Shown here: positions 43,614 through 52,510 of the stretch, in pieces
Layout: each line of letters starts with the position of its first letter
Position numbering within the stretch: position 1 is the first letter of the stretch
Origin: Bradyrhizobiaceae bacterium PARB1
Lineage (GTDB): Bacteria; Pseudomonadota; Alphaproteobacteria; Rhizobiales; Xanthobacteraceae
Assembly: GCA_002256345.1 (NCBI GenBank)
Contig: NKIY01000003.1
Coordinates: 833,642 to 897,641, forward strand
Length of the DNA: 64,000 nucleotides
Reading direction: 5' to 3'
The notes under the pieces: generated by a model
What the model was told of the DNA's origin: nothing
Databases searched by the model: none
Seen by the model: the letters and a program-made list of their open reading frames with translations, nothing else
Position numbers and translations under genes: made by a program

Positions 43614-44252
43614 ATGGTCATGAAATCGAATAATCACCTTGAACCTGGCATCGCACGCCCGCGAGTGCGGACAGCCAGGATGCCGGTTGCTGACATCATT
43701 TCATTTTCTCTCTCCTGGATACGCAATCCATTGCGCGTCGCGGCGGTAGCTCCATCAGGCCCTGCCGTCGCAGCATTGATGACGCAAGAAATCACAGCCG
43801 AGACCGGTCCTGTCATCGAGCTTGGTCCAGGTACCGGTCCATTCACTTATGCGCTGTTGGATCGTGGGGTGAGGGAGCGAGATCTGACCTTGATTGAATA
43901 CGGCTCCGACTTCATTCGTTTGTTGCAGACACGTTTTCCGCAGGCGCGCGTAGTCTGGATGGATGCTGCGTGGCTGGATAAGTACAAGTTGTTCGAGAAT
44001 GCACCGGTGGGCGCTGTCATCAGCGGGCTGGGGCTTCTCACGATGCCTCCGCACAAAGTTGTAGCCATCCTCAGCGGTGCGTTCGGCTATCTGCGCCGGG
44101 ACGGTGCCTTCTATCAGATCACCTACGGCCCGCGCTGCCCCATCGCGGATCCCATCCTTGACGGCCTTGGCCTTCAGGCAGCTTGCATCGGCCAGACGCG
44201 TCGGAATGTGCCTCCGGCTTCGGTCTACCGCATCACCCGGCGCAAGCCGTAA
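43614..44252 (+). CDS. SAM-dependent methyltransferase, PmtA-like (phospholipid N-methyltransferase family)
   Basis: 212 residues. An N-terminal amphipathic segment (FSLSWIRNPLRVAAVAPSGPAVAALM) precedes the SAM motif VIELGPGTGPFTYAL at 68-81, as in rhizobial PmtA and KsgA-related lipid methyltransferases. Later motifs GAVISGLGLLTMPP and YQITYGP fit. Could methylate an amino-headed membrane lipid. ATG 43614 has AAGGAA 6 nt upstream. First gene of a four-gene operon with DedA, a PlcP-like phosphoesterase and a glycosyltransferase. The exact substrate (phosphatidylethanolamine or an aminolipid) is inference. Confidence 0.78.
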   Translation: MVMKSNNHLEPGIARPRVRTARMPVADIISFSLSWIRNPLRVAAVAPSGPAVAALMTQEITAETGPVIELGPGTGPFTYALLDRGVRERDLTLIEYGSDFIRLLQTRFPQARVVWMDAAWLDKYKLFENAPVGAVISGLGLLTMPPHKVVAILSGAFGYLRRDGAFYQITYGPRCPIADPILDGLGLQAACIGQTRRNVPPASVYRITRRKP

Positions 44253-44266
44253 CCGACTGAGGCACC

Positions 44267-44908
44267 ATGGAAACGTCGAGTACGATCGTAACGCTACTAA
44301 GCTTCGGCTTCGCGGGAATTGGCTGCCTGGCCATCGTCGAGAAATTCGTTCCTCTCTTTCCATCTTACGTCTTGTTGATGTTTCTCGGAATGACGATCTC
44401 CGACGGCCCCACTCTCGCCATGACGATCCTGGTAACCACCATCGGATCGGTCATCGGAGCTGTCGGCTGGTACGGACTTGGCAGCGCGCTCGGATCAGAA
44501 CGAATCGAAGCATTGGTTGCGCGCTATGGGAAGTATGTCTTTCTCAGACCATCGCTCTATGGACGGTTGACGAACGCTTACCGCAGCAACCACTTTTGGG
44601 TCACGCTGATCGGCCAGACTCTTCCGACTGCGCGAGTCTATCTGGCTCTGCCCGCCGGCGTGCTCAGGCTCGAGCCCCGAGCATTTCTCGCAGCGACATC
44701 GCTCGGCACCTTGATCTGGAACATGCCGTTTCTGAGCTTGGGATATGCCTTGCGAGGCAGTGATCGCGATCCGGCTAGCATCGGCTTCTGGGTCGCCATT
44801 GGGCTCATTGCGGCAGAACTCACAATCCTTCTGGGACTTCGCTTCTTCAGCCGGCCCGCGCTGAGTCCTTCCAGCATCACTTCAGACGAACACAATGGCG
44901 GCGTCTGA
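44267..44908 (+). CDS. DedA/SNARE-associated family membrane protein
   Basis: 213 residues with four or five hydrophobic segments. DedA pattern: FVPLFPSYVLLMFLG near 30, the G-rich GSVIGAVGWYGLGSALG, and GQTLPTARVYLALPAGVLRLEPRAFLAATSLGTLIWN with the conserved Arg. Inner-membrane proteins of this family are linked to lipid flipping and envelope homeostasis. It starts 14 nt after the methyltransferase stop, in the same operon. This supports a membrane-lipid role for the group. Confidence 0.88.
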   Translation: METSSTIVTLLSFGFAGIGCLAIVEKFVPLFPSYVLLMFLGMTISDGPTLAMTILVTTIGSVIGAVGWYGLGSALGSERIEALVARYGKYVFLRPSLYGRLTNAYRSNHFWVTLIGQTLPTARVYLALPAGVLRLEPRAFLAATSLGTLIWNMPFLSLGYALRGSDRDPASIGFWVAIGLIAAELTILLGLRFFSRPALSPSSITSDEHNGGV

Positions 44909-45023
44909 ACACGCGAGCTTCTGAAGTTTACCGGACTCGACGTTGTCGCCCTGGTTCTGAGTGAGGTTCATGCCGTTTGATAGCAACGAAACGTTCCGGC
45001 CCCCAATCTTCCGAGGAGAATGT

Positions 45024-46187
45024 ATGAGAACTTTGTCCCGGTTAAAATGCGGTGCCGGCGTTCTTGAGCAAGCCGCCGCCATGACCATGATCCTCTTTTC
45101 GAGCTGCAAGCTCGTTCCGCTTCTCGCTGACGACCAACGCCGCGGGGCTGGCTTCACATTCGCCCTCTTGATGGCAAGTGTTTACTGGCTACGCTCGGCC
45201 CTCAACAGACGAGCCGTCCGCAGCGCGACGAAGGCCATCATCGGCTTTGCGGAACTAACCGCAATGGTGGTCCGGCATAACGAAGTTGGTAACGGACACC
45301 TCGGAGCGGATCGCAAGGACCTCGCCGGGCAAAATGCGGCTCCGGATACAAACAGAGGCCTCCCGTTAGAGGGAGCCAGTTCTCAGCACGCGCACATCAC
45401 CCAGGTCAAAACCCTGTTCATTTCTGACGTGCATCTCGGAACCAAGGGATGCCAAGCCGGCCTGCTACTCGAATTCCTTGGCAGCTACAACGCCGAGCCC
45501 GTGTTTCTCGTGGGCGACATCGTCGACGGCTGGCACCTGAATACGCGCTGGTACTGGCCGGACGTGCACAACGATGTTGTACAGAAACTACTGGCCATGG
45601 CGCGTATGGGAACACGCCTCATCTATGTTCGCGGTAACCATGACGAGTTCCTACGCGATCATATCGGCTCAACATTCGGCGGCATCGAGGTCGTTGAGCA
45701 TGCCATTCACAAAGGTGCGGATGGCCGGGACTATTTGGTCATCCATGGCGATCAGTTTGATCTTGTCGTCAGCCACGCTCGATGGCTCGCCTTTCTCGGC
45801 GATTGGGCCTATCGAGCCGCACTGACTTTCAATGCAAAGCTCAATTTCGTCCGCCGACAGCTCGGTCTCGGCTATTGGTCATTCTCTGCCTGGGCGAAAC
45901 TGAATGTCAAGAATGCCGTCAACTACATCGGTCGTTTCGAGGAAGTGCTGTCCGCCGAAGCACAACGACACAATGTGACGGGCGTGATCTGCGGCCATAT
46001 TCACCACGCCGTCATGCATGACGACTTCGGTGTGCACTATATCAATACGGGAGACTGGGTCGAATCCTGCTCGGCTGTTGTCGAGCATCACGATGGCGGT
46101 TTCGCAATCGTCCGTTGGGGTGGATCGCAGTCATTCAACCCGGCGATCGAAGATGCGCCCGTCCCACCCGCAAAAGTAGCGGCCTGA
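45024..46187 (+). CDS. PlcP-like phospholipase C / LpxH-family metallophosphoesterase with N-terminal extension
   Basis: 387 residues. The calcineurin-like domain (about 128-375) has TLFISDVHLGTKGCQ, LVGDIVDGW, VRGNHDEFL, VIHGDQFD and ICGHIHHAV, all metal-ligand motifs intact. The sequence resembles rhizobial PlcP, an LpxH relative that releases diacylglycerol from phospholipids in phosphate starvation, more than classical LpxH. ATG 45024 has an excellent AGGAG. The first 125 residues are an unusual extension with two hydrophobic stretches (TMILFSSCKLVPLL, FTFALLMASVYWL) that may bring the enzyme to the membrane. The next gene overlaps by 1 nt. Confidence 0.82.
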   Translation: MRTLSRLKCGAGVLEQAAAMTMILFSSCKLVPLLADDQRRGAGFTFALLMASVYWLRSALNRRAVRSATKAIIGFAELTAMVVRHNEVGNGHLGADRKDLAGQNAAPDTNRGLPLEGASSQHAHITQVKTLFISDVHLGTKGCQAGLLLEFLGSYNAEPVFLVGDIVDGWHLNTRWYWPDVHNDVVQKLLAMARMGTRLIYVRGNHDEFLRDHIGSTFGGIEVVEHAIHKGADGRDYLVIHGDQFDLVVSHARWLAFLGDWAYRAALTFNAKLNFVRRQLGLGYWSFSAWAKLNVKNAVNYIGRFEEVLSAEAQRHNVTGVICGHIHHAVMHDDFGVHYINTGDWVESCSAVVEHHDGGFAIVRWGGSQSFNPAIEDAPVPPAKVAA

Positions 46188-47191
46188 TGCGGATACTGGT
46201 CGCGACAGATGCCTGGCGTCCGCAGGTCAACGGTGTCGTTCGATCGTTGGAACATCTGGCCGCCGAAGCACCGGCCTTCGGCGCTCACATCAGCTTCCTA
46301 GCTCCCCAGGGTTTTCGGACGGTGCCGCTGCCTGGCTATGGTGAAATACGGCTTTCTTTGGCGTCGCCCGGCGCGGTCAAACGCGCCATCGTCGCAGCTC
46401 GACCCGATTCCGTGCACATCGCAACCGAGGGTCCCATAGGCTGGATGACGCGGCACGTTTGCCAGAGGGACGGATATTCCTTCACGACGAGCTATCACAC
46501 CCGCTTCCCAGAATATGTTGCAGCTCGGCTGCCGGTGCCGCTGGAGTGGAGCTATTCGGTATTGCGGCGCTTTCATAACAGCGGAGCGGGCATCATGGTG
46601 GGCTCACCGACACTCAAGAAGGAACTGGAAGCGCGCGGATTCCAAAACCTTATGCTTTGGTCGCGCGGCGTCGACACTCACGTCTTCCGTCCGCGCATCG
46701 AGCGTCCGCTCGCATGGACCAGGCCGGTCTTTCTGTTTGTCGGCCGTCTTTCAGTTGAGAAGAATATCTCCGCCTTTCTGGCGCTGGACCTTCCCGGCTC
46801 GATGGTCGTTGTCGGCGATGGGCCTTTGCGCGCAAGATTGGAAGCTGAATTTCCGAACGTGCATTTTCTCGGTGTTCGCACCGGAGAGGCACTTGCAGAG
46901 GTTTATGCATCCGCGGACGTCTTCGTCTTTCCAAGCCTCACCGATACGTTTGGAATTGTGATCCTTGAAGCCTTGGCATCTGGCCTGCCGGTTGCAGCAT
47001 TTCCAGTTATGGGACCGCTCGATGTGATTGGACAATCGGAGTGCGGTTGTCTCGATATGAATCTGCGGCGCGCGGCTCTAAGCGCATTAGGCATCTGTCG
47101 TGAAAGATGTCGCGCCTATGCTTCAAATTTTACGTGGAGGGAAAGTGCGCGGCAGTTCATCGAGAACATCAAACATGCGCATGAGGCCTGA
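46187..47191 (+). CDS. GT4-family glycosyltransferase, Agt-like (diacylglycerol glycosylation candidate)
   Basis: 334 residues, GT-B fold. N-terminal acceptor domain begins MRILVATDAWRPQVNGVVRSLEHL with HIATEGPIGWMTR; the donor domain has FLFVGRLSVEKNI, VVVGDGPLRARLE and PSLTDTFGIVILEALASGLPVAAF. This pattern fits alpha-mannosyl/glucosyltransferases such as Agt, which put sugars on the diacylglycerol made by PlcP. Its ATG overlaps the phosphoesterase stop (TGATG), so the two proteins are made together. The sugar donor and acceptor are inferred. Confidence 0.82.
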   Translation: MRILVATDAWRPQVNGVVRSLEHLAAEAPAFGAHISFLAPQGFRTVPLPGYGEIRLSLASPGAVKRAIVAARPDSVHIATEGPIGWMTRHVCQRDGYSFTTSYHTRFPEYVAARLPVPLEWSYSVLRRFHNSGAGIMVGSPTLKKELEARGFQNLMLWSRGVDTHVFRPRIERPLAWTRPVFLFVGRLSVEKNISAFLALDLPGSMVVVGDGPLRARLEAEFPNVHFLGVRTGEALAEVYASADVFVFPSLTDTFGIVILEALASGLPVAAFPVMGPLDVIGQSECGCLDMNLRRAALSALGICRERCRAYASNFTWRESARQFIENIKHAHEA

Positions 47192-47662
47192 GCCAATTGC
47201 CCGGCGAATTGGCATTCTCCTTCGCCCAGATGGGCGATGTAATTGCTGGTTCGATTCCAGAACCTGACCTCCTGCGAAAATTTCGCAAAGCCGGCCTCGG
47301 CCATAGCAGCGTAACGCCCCAAGCCACACTTTCCGCATGTCCGCTATATCAGCGGGCGTTGCGCTCAAGCCAATGACAAGATCCAATCTTCAACCCCGGT
47401 GCCCCTTTCGCACAATTTCAGGCAACGTCGCGCTCCACGAGGAAAAGGCGTGTCGTTGTTGCTGATAGCTGCTGACGGCAACGCCTCAACGACGGCGCAG
47501 ATACCTAATGTTGCCGAAAACAAATGAAATGGCCCGCTGTCGCAAGCGATGATGAGAACTACGTTTTGCTATAGCCCTCGAAGAAGGGAGCACGGAAGCC
47601 AGCTGGAGCCAGTTAAAATCACTGCGGCCGACCTCCGCCTCTAGAAGTCCGGCGATACCTGG
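47192..47662. other. Intergenic region, no gene recognised
   Basis: About 470 nt between convergent genes. Short open frames on both strands are not conserved-looking. An imperfect stem (GGCGTGTCG...CAACGCC) lies near 47448-47484. It may hold decayed sequence. Confidence 0.4.
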
Positions 47663-48490
47663 TTAGCCGGCGCTCTGCGACATCCGCCACATGAGGCGGT
47701 CGATCAGTCGATCGGGAAGCAGCCAGGTGAGAAACATAATCAACTTGGCGCCACCACCCGTTGCGTAGCGCGGGCGCGGATTGCGCGCCGCCACTGCCTT
47801 GCCGATTGTCCGCGCGACAACTTCGGGCGGAGAGGCCATGGGTGAGGCTTCCGCGCTTCCCAGCATCGCGGCATGGCGTCGCGCATAGGGGCCGTAGACA
47901 GTATCTCCCGATTGCGCAATCAGGCTGTCGCGCGCGATTGCGTTCCATTCGCTGCGGATCGCGCCGGGTTCGATAACGATGACGCGAATGCCAAATGGCT
48001 TGAGCTCGAGCCGCATGCAATCGGAGAGCCCCTCCACCGCGAACTTGGTGGCGTGATACCAACTACCGAACGGCTCGCCGAGTTTGCCACCAACCGAAGT
48101 GACATTGACGATCGTTCCAGACTTTTGCGCACGCATCAGCGGAATGACGAGTTGGCTGAGCCGCGCCAGGCGCATCAAGTTCACTTCGACCTGGCGGCGA
48201 GCCTCGTCCATCGGCACATCTTCAAGCGCGCCATAGCTGCCATAGCCGGCATTGTTGACGAGCACGTCGAGCCGCCCGCCGGCAGCGCGTTCGACTTCTG
48301 CCACCGCCGCAACGATCGAGGCGTCGTCAGTGAGGTCGAGCGGAACAAGTGTGACCCCCAAGGCCTCAAGCGGCTTCATTCGGTCGAGTCGTCGGGCAGC
48401 GGCGAATACCTTGTATCCGTCTTTGACGAGTTGGCGGGTCGTCGCTTCGCCGATCCCCGACGATGCACCGGTCACAAGAGCAGTTTTCAT
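47663..48490 (-). CDS. Short-chain dehydrogenase/reductase
   Basis: 275 residues. Classical SDR: cofactor loop TGASSGIGEA at 7-16, NNAGYGSYG, catalytic Ser in VNVTSVGG and YxxxK in WYHATKFA. The basic AARRLDR after beta 2 suggests NADP(H). Cytoplasmic oxidoreductase of unknown substrate. ATG 48488-48490 is the natural start because the SDR core begins there. Divergent from a MerR regulator that probably controls it. Confidence 0.9.
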   Translation of the reverse strand: MKTALVTGASSGIGEATTRQLVKDGYKVFAAARRLDRMKPLEALGVTLVPLDLTDDASIVAAVAEVERAAGGRLDVLVNNAGYGSYGALEDVPMDEARRQVEVNLMRLARLSQLVIPLMRAQKSGTIVNVTSVGGKLGEPFGSWYHATKFAVEGLSDCMRLELKPFGIRVIVIEPGAIRSEWNAIARDSLIAQSGDTVYGPYARRHAAMLGSAEASPMASPPEVVARTIGKAVAARNPRPRYATGGGAKLIMFLTWLLPDRLIDRLMWRMSQSAG

Positions 48491-48526
48491 CACGATTTTT
48501 CGACTCCAGTTCAATAGAGCCAAACC

Positions 48527-48545
48527 CTATAAGGATGGAGTATAG
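48527..48545. promoter_or_regulatory. MerR-type operator candidate
   Basis: CTATA-N9-TATAG spans 19 bp within the 80-nt gap between the SDR gene and the merR-like gene. MerR regulators characteristically bind a dyad lying in a 19-bp promoter spacer. Confidence 0.5.
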
Positions 48546-48570
48546 TCCATGGTCAAGGGATCATCGCGTC

Positions 48571-49008
48571 ATGCTGATTTCGGAATTTGCGCGCGCGGCG
48601 GGAATGAGTGTCGATACCGTCCGCTTTTATGTGCGTCAGGGGCTGCTCCGCCCGCAGACGGGCACAAAGGGCGGCGCCAATCCCTATCAGATATTCGACG
48701 CTGAGCAGGTCAATGGCGCGCGCGTCATTCGCTTGCTGCAGAGCCTCGGCTTCTCGTTGAAAGAAATCGGCGGCGTTGCCGAGGAATATCGTCGCGGCGA
48801 TATGACTCCCGAACGCGGACGCACGATCATGGCCGGCCAGCTCGGCAAACTGGAGGCCAAGCGGGACGGGCTCGACGCGATGATCGCCTATGCGCGCGCA
48901 AAGATTGCCTGGATGGACGGCGGGAACCGGGGCCCGGAGCCCCAACTGGCCGGGTTCGGTGCATGCGGCATCGATGGGACACAGCCCGCGACGTCGACTG
49001 CCCCATGA
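48571..49008 (+). CDS. MerR-family transcriptional regulator
   Basis: 145 residues. N-terminal winged helix MLISEFARAAGMSVDTVRFYVRQGLLRPQ, then the dimerisation coiled coil (about 75-125: GRTIMAGQLGKLEAKRDGLDAMIAYARAKIAWM). No Cys cluster typical of metal sensors; the tail is short, so the inducer is unclear. ATG 48571 begins the domain; upstream codons are not family-like. Probably controls the divergent SDR gene through the dyad between them. Confidence 0.88.
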   Translation: MLISEFARAAGMSVDTVRFYVRQGLLRPQTGTKGGANPYQIFDAEQVNGARVIRLLQSLGFSLKEIGGVAEEYRRGDMTPERGRTIMAGQLGKLEAKRDGLDAMIAYARAKIAWMDGGNRGPEPQLAGFGACGIDGTQPATSTAP

Positions 49009-49454
49009 GCCCGCTTCGATTCAAGTTGCTGACTTTGCCGTCAACTTTCGACGATCCATTTTGATCGTCAAACGCGTCAATCCGCAGAGTGGCTCATGTT
49101 GCGAAGGGCCGATCGCTCAAGCGGCAAGGCGTTGCGTATGGGTGGTCGGTCTCGCTGTTGCTCTGCCCCTGCCACCTGACATCTTTATCGCAAGGTGCTT
49201 AAGCCGGATCCAAATCCTCGGCCGGGGCCTCCCGTCCGCCGAAAGGGCGGCGCTATGCGGCCGATTTTCCGGCCTCTCTCTTCCCGTGGGGCCGCGACAG
49301 ATCGTAAGTCGAGACAAGCCACCGGGACGCACGTGTCGCCTTCACAATCTGTCGAGCCACCCAACGCGGATGAAATCCAGCCCGGATGAGGGACGATCCC
49401 GGATATCTGCCGGAAGCGGACTCCGCTTCCGGCATTGTGCCCGCCCACTGTCTA
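49009..49454. other. Intergenic region with a strong hairpin
   Basis: About 445 nt between convergent genes. A perfect stem TGCCGGAAGCGG / CCGCTTCCGGCA with a 3-nt loop occupies 49408-49434 and could end the minus-strand catabolic operon, although no T-tract follows it. A Pro/Gly-like GC-rich stretch at 49200-49260 has no recognisable gene. Confidence 0.45.
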
Positions 49455-50327
49455 TCAGGAGAACCCAAACAGCTTTGCTGGATTTTTGACCAGTATCTTT
49501 TCCAGCAAGGCGTCGTCCGGCGCGTAGCGATAGAGCAACTCAAGCAGGTCGGCATCGTTCGGCGGCTGAACGACGGATACGGGGTGCGGCCAGTCACTTG
49601 CCCAGACGCAACGATCGGGCGCAGCTTCGAGATAGGCTTGTGCGATGGGAACGACGTCGTCCCACGGCGGACCTTTCTTGGAGGTCTTCTCGCCAAGCGA
49701 CAGCATCACCCAGAAATTCCCCCTCGCCAGCAGGTCGAGCACGGCGCGCAGGTTCGGATCGTCTTTGCCGCGCGCCGGATCCGGGCGGCCCATGTGATCG
49801 ATCAGAACCGGAACTTTCAGCGCTGCAATCTTATCCAGATTGCCAACGATGCCGTCCTTCTCCGGCTGGAATTTCGCGTACCAGCCGAGCTCGTTGATGC
49901 GCGCGATGGCACGCTCATAGTCGCTGTCGGAAAGGACTGCGCCGAGCTCCTTGCGAAAGCTGAAGCGCGCCCCGCCGACGCCAGCATCGTTCAGCTTTGC
50001 GAGATAAGCATCGTCGCGCTCGGCGAAAACCAGTGCATTCGCGCAGGCCTTATAGTTCGGCCCCATCGCCGCGAGCCCGTCAAGGACCACCGAATGATCT
50101 GCACCATAGGTCGTCGTCTGCACGATGATGCCCCGCTCGATGCCAAGCGCTTTATGCACCCGAAGTGCCGCTTCCCATGTCGCGCTCGGCATCTGATACG
50201 CCGCGCCGGGTCGAACCGGATAGCGCTCCACCGGGCCCATGACATGAAACTGACTGTCGATGCTCTTCGGCGGCGGCTTGCGGGACGGCGTGCGCGGGTT
50301 TGGATCAAATGGAAGATAGTCGGGCAT
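49455..50327 (-). CDS. Amidohydrolase, LigI-like (2-pyrone-4,6-dicarboxylate lactonase family)
   Basis: 290 residues, TIM-barrel amidohydrolase. LigI-like blocks: VIVQTTTYGAD (here IIVQTTTYGADHSV), GVGGARFSFRK, VPVLIDHMGRPDP and CVWASDWPHP with the catalytic Asp. The usual first motif DxHxHV reads D24-S-Q-F-H28-V, so the first His is Gln26. LigI works without a metal, so activity may persist. Cytoplasmic ring-opening lactonase or related hydrolase. Last gene of a minus-strand operon with RidA, HpaH-like and FAH-family genes. Confidence 0.82.
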   Translation of the reverse strand: MPDYLPFDPNPRTPSRKPPPKSIDSQFHVMGPVERYPVRPGAAYQMPSATWEAALRVHKALGIERGIIVQTTTYGADHSVVLDGLAAMGPNYKACANALVFAERDDAYLAKLNDAGVGGARFSFRKELGAVLSDSDYERAIARINELGWYAKFQPEKDGIVGNLDKIAALKVPVLIDHMGRPDPARGKDDPNLRAVLDLLARGNFWVMLSLGEKTSKKGPPWDDVVPIAQAYLEAAPDRCVWASDWPHPVSVVQPPNDADLLELLYRYAPDDALLEKILVKNPAKLFGFS

Positions 50328-50339
50328 CTGTCTGCTCCT

Positions 50340-50732
50340 CTAATCGATCACCGCAGTGAAGTCGCATTGCACCAGGGCGCCACCCTCCATCTCCATGGAA
50401 AGCGCGTGACGAGCCGGGCGCGAATGCTCGTCCGGAAACATCTTGAGCCACTCGACATTGACCGGCCCGCGATTGCTGCGATCCTTCAGCCAGACCGTCA
50501 TCTTGATGATGTCGTCGGTGCTGCCGCCCCCGGCTTCCACGATCGCCTTCATATGCGCGAACATGTTGGCGCACTGGCTTTCGAGATCGGACGGCATCTC
50601 GCTTGTCTTTGGATCGCGGCCGAGGATGACGCCGGACATCAGCAGATTGTTGATGCGGCAGGCATTGGGGATCGGATTTGCGTGCTTGAACTCGCCGATA
50701 TGAACGCTGCGGCGGCGCTTGGAAGATGTCAT
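50340..50732 (-). CDS. RidA/YjgF/YER057c-family enamine/imine deaminase
   Basis: 130 residues. Family features: NLLMSGVILGRDP, MFAHMKAIVEAGGGSTDDIIKMTVWL and the substrate-binding Arg in SRPARHAL. Trimeric cytoplasmic protein that hydrolyses reactive enamines/imines; relatives include 2-aminomuconate deaminase. Its place inside a ring-cleavage-type catabolic operon, 12 nt from the amidohydrolase gene, suggests a pathway-specific role rather than general housekeeping. Confidence 0.9.
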   Translation of the reverse strand: MTSSKRRRSVHIGEFKHANPIPNACRINNLLMSGVILGRDPKTSEMPSDLESQCANMFAHMKAIVEAGGGSTDDIIKMTVWLKDRSNRGPVNVEWLKMFPDEHSRPARHALSMEMEGGALVQCDFTAVID

Positions 50733-50753
50733 GGCTGCAGTCTCCGGATGAGG

Positions 50754-51560
50754 TCAAACGAATTGGCACGACACCGAGCCATAGGGCCCGTAATCGGCGT
50801 GAATCGTATCGCCGCGGCTGACCTCGATCGGACGCGTGAAGGATCCGGCGAGCACCACCTCGCCTGCAGCGAGATATTCGTCGTGCGGCGCAAGGCGATT
50901 GGCGAGCCACGCGATGCCGTTGGCCGGATGGTTCAGCACACCGGCCGCGACACCGGTTTCCTCGATCTGGCCATTCTTGAACAGCAGCGCGCTGACCCAG
51001 CGCAGATCGACATCCAGCGGACGGAACGGACGACCGCCGACCACAAGCGCGGCATTCGCCGCGTTGTCGGAAATCGTGTCCACCACCGTACGGGGCTTCT
51101 TGGTTTGCGGATGCACACGGTGCATGCGCGTTTCCAGGATCTCAAGCGCCGGCGTGACGTAGTCTGTCGCATTCAGCACGTCGAAGATCGTACAATCCGG
51201 CCCGCGCAGATCGGTCTTGAGCACGAAGGCGAGTTCGACCTCGACGCGCGGCGCGAAGAACCGTTCATAAGGGATGGTGCCGGCATCCTGATAGAACATG
51301 TCGGCGAACAGCACGCCGTAATCCGGCTCGGAAATGCTGACCGCATTCTGCATCGCCTTCGAGGTCAGGCCGATCTTGTGGCCTTTGATCACCCGCCCGC
51401 GTTCGAGCTGCAGCGCCGTCCAGCTCCGCTGGATCGCATAGGCATCCTCGATGGTGATATCGGGATAGTCGGCCGTGAACATGGTGATGAGCGTCTTGGT
51501 CCGCTCCGCTTCGTCGAGGCGATGCGCCAGCGTATCGATGACTGCCTGATCAAGCACCAT
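50754..51560 (-). CDS. hpaH: 2-oxo-hept-3-ene-1,7-dioate hydratase
   Basis: 268 residues, the length of E. coli HpcG/HpaH, and it follows that protein along its whole length: [103 protein letters not shown]. Adds water to 2-oxohept-3-enedioate in the homoprotocatechuate meta-cleavage route, Mg-dependent. ATG 51558-51560 has AGGAG and overlaps the FAH gene stop (TAATG). Confidence 0.92.
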   Translation of the reverse strand: MVLDQAVIDTLAHRLDEAERTKTLITMFTADYPDITIEDAYAIQRSWTALQLERGRVIKGHKIGLTSKAMQNAVSISEPDYGVLFADMFYQDAGTIPYERFFAPRVEVELAFVLKTDLRGPDCTIFDVLNATDYVTPALEILETRMHRVHPQTKKPRTVVDTISDNAANAALVVGGRPFRPLDVDLRWVSALLFKNGQIEETGVAAGVLNHPANGIAWLANRLAPHDEYLAAGEVVLAGSFTRPIEVSRGDTIHADYGPYGSVSCQFV

Positions 51561-52420
51561 TATTTCTCCTCTGCGACGACGTTGCGAAGAATACCGATCT
51601 GCCTGGACTCGACCTCGACGACATCGCCTGGTTTGAGCCAACGCGGCGGCGTGAAGCGGGCACCGGCGCCGGTCGGCGTTCCGGTCGCGATCATGTCGCC
51701 GGGCTTCAAGGTGGCGAAGGTCGACAGATAGGAAATCAGGAAGTCGAAGGTGAACATTAGCCGCTCGGTCGAGTCGTTCTGCCGTTCCTCCCCGTTCACC
51801 CGTGTGACGATATCGTGCGTCCCCTGCGGATCGCATTCGTCGGTCGTGACAATCCACGGCCCGACGCTGCCGGAGCGGTCGAAATTCTTGCCCTGGGTGA
51901 CATTGAACTTGCCGTGGTGCAGCCAGTCCCGCACCGAGCCTTCGTTGCAGAGAGTCATGCCGAAGATGTGTGACCACGCATTCTCGCGCGTGATGTGACG
52001 GCCTTCCTTGCCGATGACAATCACGAGCTCGCCTTCGTAGTCGAGCTGTTCGGAGATTTTTGGCTTTTCGATGGGCTGATCGGAGCCGACCACCGACGAC
52101 GGGTTTCGGACGAACAGGCTCGGATATTTCGGCAGATCCGAGTTGTCCTTGTACTCGGCATTGCGGTCCTTGTAGTTGACCCCGATGCACCACAGCTTCT
52201 CCGGCGCCGGGATCGGCGGCAGCAAAACCAGATCCGACAGTCGATGATCGGGCTTGCGGCCGGCGCTCACCTGCTTCGCCTTCGCCAGCCCGTTGCCGGC
52301 GATCAGGCTGCGCAGATCGGGAAACTCAGATCCAAGCAATGCGCTGAGATCGATGACGCCGTCATCGGTCGCCACGCCGTAGCGGCTGCTTCCGCCGGTC
52401 AAATAGCTGCATAATTTCAT
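51560..52420 (-). CDS. Fumarylacetoacetate hydrolase-family enzyme (HpaG/acylpyruvase-like)
   Basis: 286 residues. N-terminal about 60-residue lid, then the FAH catalytic core: [28 protein letters not shown], metal-binding E-x-E in [26 protein letters not shown], and [27 protein letters not shown]. Cuts or isomerises acylpyruvate-type products of aromatic ring cleavage. Given the overlapping hpaH gene it may act as the HpaG-type decarboxylase/isomerase, but other FAH reactions are possible. Confidence 0.88.
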   Translation of the reverse strand: MKLCSYLTGGSSRYGVATDDGVIDLSALLGSEFPDLRSLIAGNGLAKAKQVSAGRKPDHRLSDLVLLPPIPAPEKLWCIGVNYKDRNAEYKDNSDLPKYPSLFVRNPSSVVGSDQPIEKPKISEQLDYEGELVIVIGKEGRHITRENAWSHIFGMTLCNEGSVRDWLHHGKFNVTQGKNFDRSGSVGPWIVTTDECDPQGTHDIVTRVNGEERQNDSTERLMFTFDFLISYLSTFATLKPGDMIATGTPTGAGARFTPPRWLKPGDVVEVESRQIGILRNVVAEEK

Positions 52421-52510
52421 GAGGGCCTCTTGAACAATTCACTGGATCGATTGCCGCCGGATCACGACACTGGAACGGTTGCTCGAATTGCGCCCGTGAT
52501 GTTGATCCAG

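Noticed and set aside
47116..47386. Short minus-strand frames after the glycosyltransferase gene
   Set aside because: Partly antisense to that gene, no ribosome site and no recognisable family.
49386..51731. 781-codon plus-strand open frame
   Set aside because: Antisense to four clear catabolic genes; its translation is His/Arg-rich shadow sequence without any family character.
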